From the NCBI GenBank assembly GCA_031261125.1, contig JAISJZ010000176.1, positions 1-16,535 on the forward strand: a stretch of 16,535 nucleotides of DNA, in the 5' to 3' direction. Shown here one piece after another: positions 14,037 through 16,535 of the stretch; within the stretch, counting starts at the first letter, position 1, and each line of letters begins with the position of its first letter. This stretch comes from Planctomycetaceae bacterium. Lineage in GTDB: Bacteria > Planctomycetota > Planctomycetia > Pirellulales > Thermoguttaceae. The notes below the pieces were generated by a model. That model saw nothing but the letters and a program-made list of their open reading frames with translations, had not been told where the DNA came from and did no database searches. A program made the translations under genes and the position numbers.

Positions 14037-14107
14037 TGAATGGTTGAACAGTGAATAGTTAGATACGGTATTTCACTTATTCACTGTTCACTATTCGTTA
14101 TTCACCA
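14034..14107. repeat. Inverted array of degenerate TTCACTR heptamers
   Basis: On the plus strand, units TTCACTTA, TTCACTG, TTCACTA, TTCGTTA and TTCACCA follow one another from 14072 to 14107. On the minus strand, TTCACTG, TTCAACCA and TTCACTA occupy 14055-14034, the last overlapping the BON gene stop codon. The two halves make a perfect 13-bp inverted repeat (14045-14057 with 14078-14090, 20-base loop). There is no T-run, so it is not an obvious terminator. Confidence 0.75.
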
Positions 14108-14142
14108 AAATAAACTTTCGTCGCTCATAAAGGATTAGTTCG

Positions 14143-14706
14143 ATGACGAAAAACACATTTCAACTTGGTTTTACCGGACTGCTGTTGAGCGGACTTGTCG
14201 CCTCAACCGGTTGTTTCGCCACCGGTCCGACGCTCGGCGTTGCCAGCATTCCGGTGCCGGTCAGCCCATACTTCCAACAGGGCTACGAAGACCAGGCATT
14301 TGAAAAAGAACGGTATAATAAAGTTGCCATTTTACCGCCGATTACGGAGAGCAATCACATTGCGTTAGACCCGCCGTCGGACGACCAAGTGATACGGCAA
14401 CTGGAAAAAATCCGACCGGTCTCCGGCTCGATTCCGGGAACGGAAACGACGTACCGCAACGTAAAGGGAATCACAAAAGAGTTGATTTCCGATTACGTTG
14501 ACCCGCCGCGGGTAATGCCGCTTGTCGGTCCCGTACAGGTTCACCACGCCCATTACAAATGCACGGTCTATTTTGAGGAAGCGACGAACGTCGGATGGCC
14601 CATTCCTTACACAATAAAGAATGAGGACGCAATGGAAACGTTCTACATTGACCTCGACCACCTGCACCGCGTTGCCGGCGGACAAGCCGACGCACCGTTG
14701 ATGTAA
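14143..14706 (+). CDS. Lipoprotein of unknown function
   Basis: A 187-residue lipoprotein. The signal sequence ends ASTGC with the lipidated cysteine at C24. The mature part contains PVPVSPYFQQGYEDQAFEKE, DPPSDDQVIRQLEK, a stretch around ISDYVDPPRVMPLVGPVQ (about 124-141), and HHAHYKCTVYFEE (about 143-155). From memory the ISDYVDPPR...GPVQ...HHAHYKCTVYF style recurs in conserved planctomycete lipoproteins of unknown function; I cannot verify this here. The start ATG is preceded by AAAGGA about eleven bases upstream. It is the last gene of the plus-strand envelope unit and is followed by a strong intrinsic terminator. A role in the outer membrane with the BON protein and the TolC-like protein is plausible but not shown. 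Confidence 0.8.
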   Translation: MTKNTFQLGFTGLLLSGLVASTGCFATGPTLGVASIPVPVSPYFQQGYEDQAFEKERYNKVAILPPITESNHIALDPPSDDQVIRQLEKIRPVSGSIPGTETTYRNVKGITKELISDYVDPPRVMPLVGPVQVHHAHYKCTVYFEEATNVGWPIPYTIKNEDAMETFYIDLDHLHRVAGGQADAPLM

Positions 14707-14725
14707 AAACCGTTGAGAGTTATTT

Positions 14726-14752
14726 AGCCCCGCTGCTTGCCGGCGGGGTTTT
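14726..14752 (+). terminator. Intrinsic terminator of the envelope gene unit
   Basis: AGCCCCGCTG (14726-14735) pairs with CGGCGGGGTT (14741-14750) around loop CTTGC, with two G-T pairs, followed by TTTTCT. It begins 20 bases after the lipoprotein stop and ends at the stop codon of the convergent gene. It is closely related to the leader hairpin at 11886-11909. Confidence 0.85.
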
Positions 14753-14753
14753 C

Positions 14754-16094
14754 TCATTCCGCATCGGCAGCGTTGTCTTTGATAACGATTGACGGACGCT
14801 CGCCCGCTTTGTTCTCAATCAACGCTTTGCCTTTCATAATGTTGCCGGTAATCACCGCTTTGCGGACTTTTTCACCGAGCAGCACTTGCGGATGCGGGTC
14901 TTGGAAATCGTTGCCGCGGAGCGAAACACTGCCGCCGAGAACCTGAATCGCCGGCACCGCAATCCGTTCTTTATCATTCCGCCGTTCGCCTTCGCGGTCT
15001 TTGAATCCCCATTGGACAAATGTACAATCCGAAAAGCCGGTTGTACCGTGTCCGTTCAGCACCGCAATTTGCCGGCACGGTCCCCAGAACGCGCAGTTGG
15101 AAAACCGCACCGCCCCGTTGTTTGTTTCGTTGACCCGCACCATTGTCGGGTCAGGTCCGTGAAACGAAACGAATTCACCGTTCGTTATCAACAGTCCCAT
15201 CGGAGCGCATTTGTCAACAACAACCGCCGTATAACAATCGTCCGCCCCGATGCCGAGAAAATTGCCGTTGCAAACGCCGCTTTTCGATTCAACGAACCGG
15301 TATCCGATGTTGTAGCCGAAAACGAAAGTATTGAAAACGTACTGCCAATCGGTGCGTCCGAAGACGAATGCTTCGCCGTTCTCCATTTGCCAGCGGAACA
15401 GTTTCGGTTTCAAGGAGAACCACGGATTGAAATGCACGTTTTCGATGCGTCCGATGTCGTAAATGGCATCGACATACACACCGAGCCGGAGCGGTTGCCC
15501 GCTGATGTTGCGGATAAGGTGCCGTTCATTTTTCGATGCGTCAATGCCGCGGTACGGGTTCAGCAGTTCGCAGTCGAGAATTGCCGGATTTTTGCCCCGC
15601 ATCGCCACAGAATAGGGATATTCCGCCGGAATATCATCGTCTTTCTGTTCCGGGTAAAAAATGCAAACGCCTTTCAACGTGCTGTTGGTATTTAACGTTA
15701 AAAATGCCGGTTCATCTGGTTTGCCCGTTCCGCCGTAAACGAGGAACGTTGTGCCGTCATCGGTCGGTTTCGGCAGTCCCCGGTCGCGGATACCGTTATG
15801 AGCGGGAACGGATTCCCAAACGCCTTTGAGTGTAACGCCGTTCGGAATGTTGATTGAACCGTTGAACCGGTAATTGCCGCGGGGCGCGAACACGGTTTGG
15901 GTGTCCGATACGGCGGCTGCGTCCAGTGCTTTTTGAAACGCGGCGGTGTCATCGGTTTGACCGTCGCCGGCAGCACCGAAGTCCTTAACGTTCACCGGCA
16001 CATTTCGTTCAGCGGCTGCGCCGCTGTTTATGCAGCGGTCGGTACCGGCAAAAAATAAAACAGCACAAAGAAGAAAAAGATGTCTTCGCATCAT
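14754..16094 (-). CDS. Secreted pectate lyase-like beta-helix protein
   Basis: A 446-residue exported protein of the right-handed beta-helix group. A signal peptide is clear (MMRRHLFLLCAVLFFAG..., cleavage probably near SGAAA at about 25-28). The mature N-terminus has VNVKDFGAAGDGQTDDTAAF followed by TVFAPRGNYRFNGSINIPNG, the standard opening of PF12708-type glycosidase/lyase/epimerase folds. Later coils include AILDCELLNPYRGID, VRFSNCAFWG, GFSDCTFVQWG and VSLRGNDF. Members act on polysaccharides or are structural; no active site can be assigned by eye. The alternative start at the second Met differs by one residue. It shares the opening motif with the product at 4654-6195, but the rest looks different, so these are family members rather than recent duplicates. 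Its stop codon follows directly on the T-run of the convergent unit's terminator. Confidence 0.82.
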   Translation of the reverse strand: MMRRHLFLLCAVLFFAGTDRCINSGAAAERNVPVNVKDFGAAGDGQTDDTAAFQKALDAAAVSDTQTVFAPRGNYRFNGSINIPNGVTLKGVWESVPAHNGIRDRGLPKPTDDGTTFLVYGGTGKPDEPAFLTLNTNSTLKGVCIFYPEQKDDDIPAEYPYSVAMRGKNPAILDCELLNPYRGIDASKNERHLIRNISGQPLRLGVYVDAIYDIGRIENVHFNPWFSLKPKLFRWQMENGEAFVFGRTDWQYVFNTFVFGYNIGYRFVESKSGVCNGNFLGIGADDCYTAVVVDKCAPMGLLITNGEFVSFHGPDPTMVRVNETNNGAVRFSNCAFWGPCRQIAVLNGHGTTGFSDCTFVQWGFKDREGERRNDKERIAVPAIQVLGGSVSLRGNDFQDPHPQVLLGEKVRKAVITGNIMKGKALIENKAGERPSIVIKDNAADAE

Positions 16095-16223
16095 TTTAGG
16101 GAAAAGTGTAATTTATCGTTCTTTGACCGGCAGATGGCAGACACAAACAAATGACAAGTGAGTATGTCCGTTTCAAGCGGCTGCCCGGAATGATTCGCCG
16201 AACACCGGAAAATATTGACACGC

Positions 16224-16535
16224 CTAATCCGGCACCCACAACTTCGACGCAGCCGGCTGAACATCCGCAACGTTCACCGATTTGTTTTGCTGCTGCGTTA
16301 CCACCGCCGTCGGCGTTCCGTCAGGATTCAAAATCCCTAATTGAACGAACAAACCCTGCAACGCCCGCATCACTTGTTCGTTCCGACCGTGATGCCGCAC
16401 CAATTCGTTTATCAATTCGTTCGCCGCTTCGCTTTCGCCCCGAAGCATCCGTAACGGTATCTCGTGCAACGCTAATCCTGCAAATGCCGGCTGTTCCGGC
16501 GTTATCTCGTTCTTCGCCTTTTCAATCCAAAGCAG
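16224..16535 (-). CDS. Partial CDS, C-terminus of an unrecognised protein
   Basis: The frame is open from the right edge to TAG at 16226-16224, giving 103 residues of a C-terminus: LLWIEKAKNEITPEQPAFAG, then helical, charged sequence with two antiparallel-helix-like segments (LRMLRGESEAANELINELVR and NEQVMRALQGLFVQLGILNP), then a Gln/Ser-rich tail ending SKLWVPD. The helical pairing resembles TPR-like or other alpha-solenoid proteins, but I do not recognise the family. The true start lies beyond the window. Balanced composition favours this strand over the opposite-strand open frame. The gap to the next gene (16095-16223) shows no clear promoter or terminator. Confidence 0.6.
   Translation of the reverse strand: MLWIEKAKNEITPEQPAFAGLALHEIPLRMLRGESEAANELINELVRHHGRNEQVMRALQGLFVQLGILNPDGTPTAVVTQQQNKSVNVADVQPAASKLWVPD

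Noticed and set aside
14886..15695. 269-codon plus-strand frame inside the second beta-helix gene
   Set aside because: No motif or ribosome site and biased composition; the minus strand has a signal peptide and the PF12708-type opening.
16151..16535. Open plus-strand frame from ATG 16151 to the right edge (MTSEYVRFKRLPGMIRRTPE...)
   Set aside because: It is antisense to the partial minus-strand gene, is rich in Ser, Arg and Pro as shadow frames are, and has no ribosome site. It stays open for 128 codons, so it is not formally excluded.

Overview
The window looks like a chromosomal segment of a planctomycete, probably a Pirellulales-type lineage of roughly balanced base composition. This rests on content, not on a search. 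The left edge carries a DUF1559 prepilin-like gene with the classic FTLVELLVVIAIIGVLIALLLP-type N-terminus, which is hugely expanded in Planctomycetes. There is a very large lipoprotein TolC relative, a set of envelope proteins of planctomycete type, secreted beta-helix proteins, and mostly weak or absent Shine-Dalgarno sequences. No mobile elements, CRISPR arrays, tRNA or rRNA genes were seen.

Layout. 1-455 (minus): start of a DUF1559 prepilin-like gene whose ATG is separated from the prepilin signal by a G8 tract that puts it out of frame. 456-783: promoter and about 150-nt leader of that gene, plus a nested inverted repeat behind the next gene. 784-2679 (minus): a two-gene unit, HAD-family phosphatase then a YbhG/HlyD-type periplasmic adaptor. 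2680-2820: two back-to-back sigma70-like promoters. 2821-6195 (plus): FabF-like ketosynthase, FabZ-like dehydratase and a secreted beta-helix protein, closely spaced. 6227-8730 (plus): own promoter, then a LutB-like LUD/iron-sulfur protein and the radical SAM adenosylhopane synthase HpnH. 8816-11665 (minus): a 949-residue TolC-family lipoprotein with a large insertion. 11921-14706 (plus): an inner-membrane coiled-coil protein, a BON-domain secreted protein and a lipoprotein, ending in a strong intrinsic terminator. 14754-16094 (minus): a second secreted beta-helix protein. 16224-16535 (minus): C-terminus of an unrecognised protein cut by the window edge.

How it fits together. The plus-strand block 2821-8730 is lipid-flavoured: acyl-chain elongation (FabF/FabZ) and hopanoid side-chain extension (HpnH), with a LutB-like iron-sulfur protein that might supply electrons to HpnH. 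The block 8816-14706 is envelope-flavoured: an outer-membrane channel relative faces, across a shared intergenic region, a membrane-anchored coiled-coil protein, a BON protein and a lipoprotein, which may be parts of one trans-envelope assembly. The most unusual sequence-level signals are the G8 tract in the prepilin gene, a hairpin element that serves as a terminator at 14726-14752 and recurs as a leader hairpin abutting a start codon at 11886-11909, and heptamer-repeat arrays between genes.
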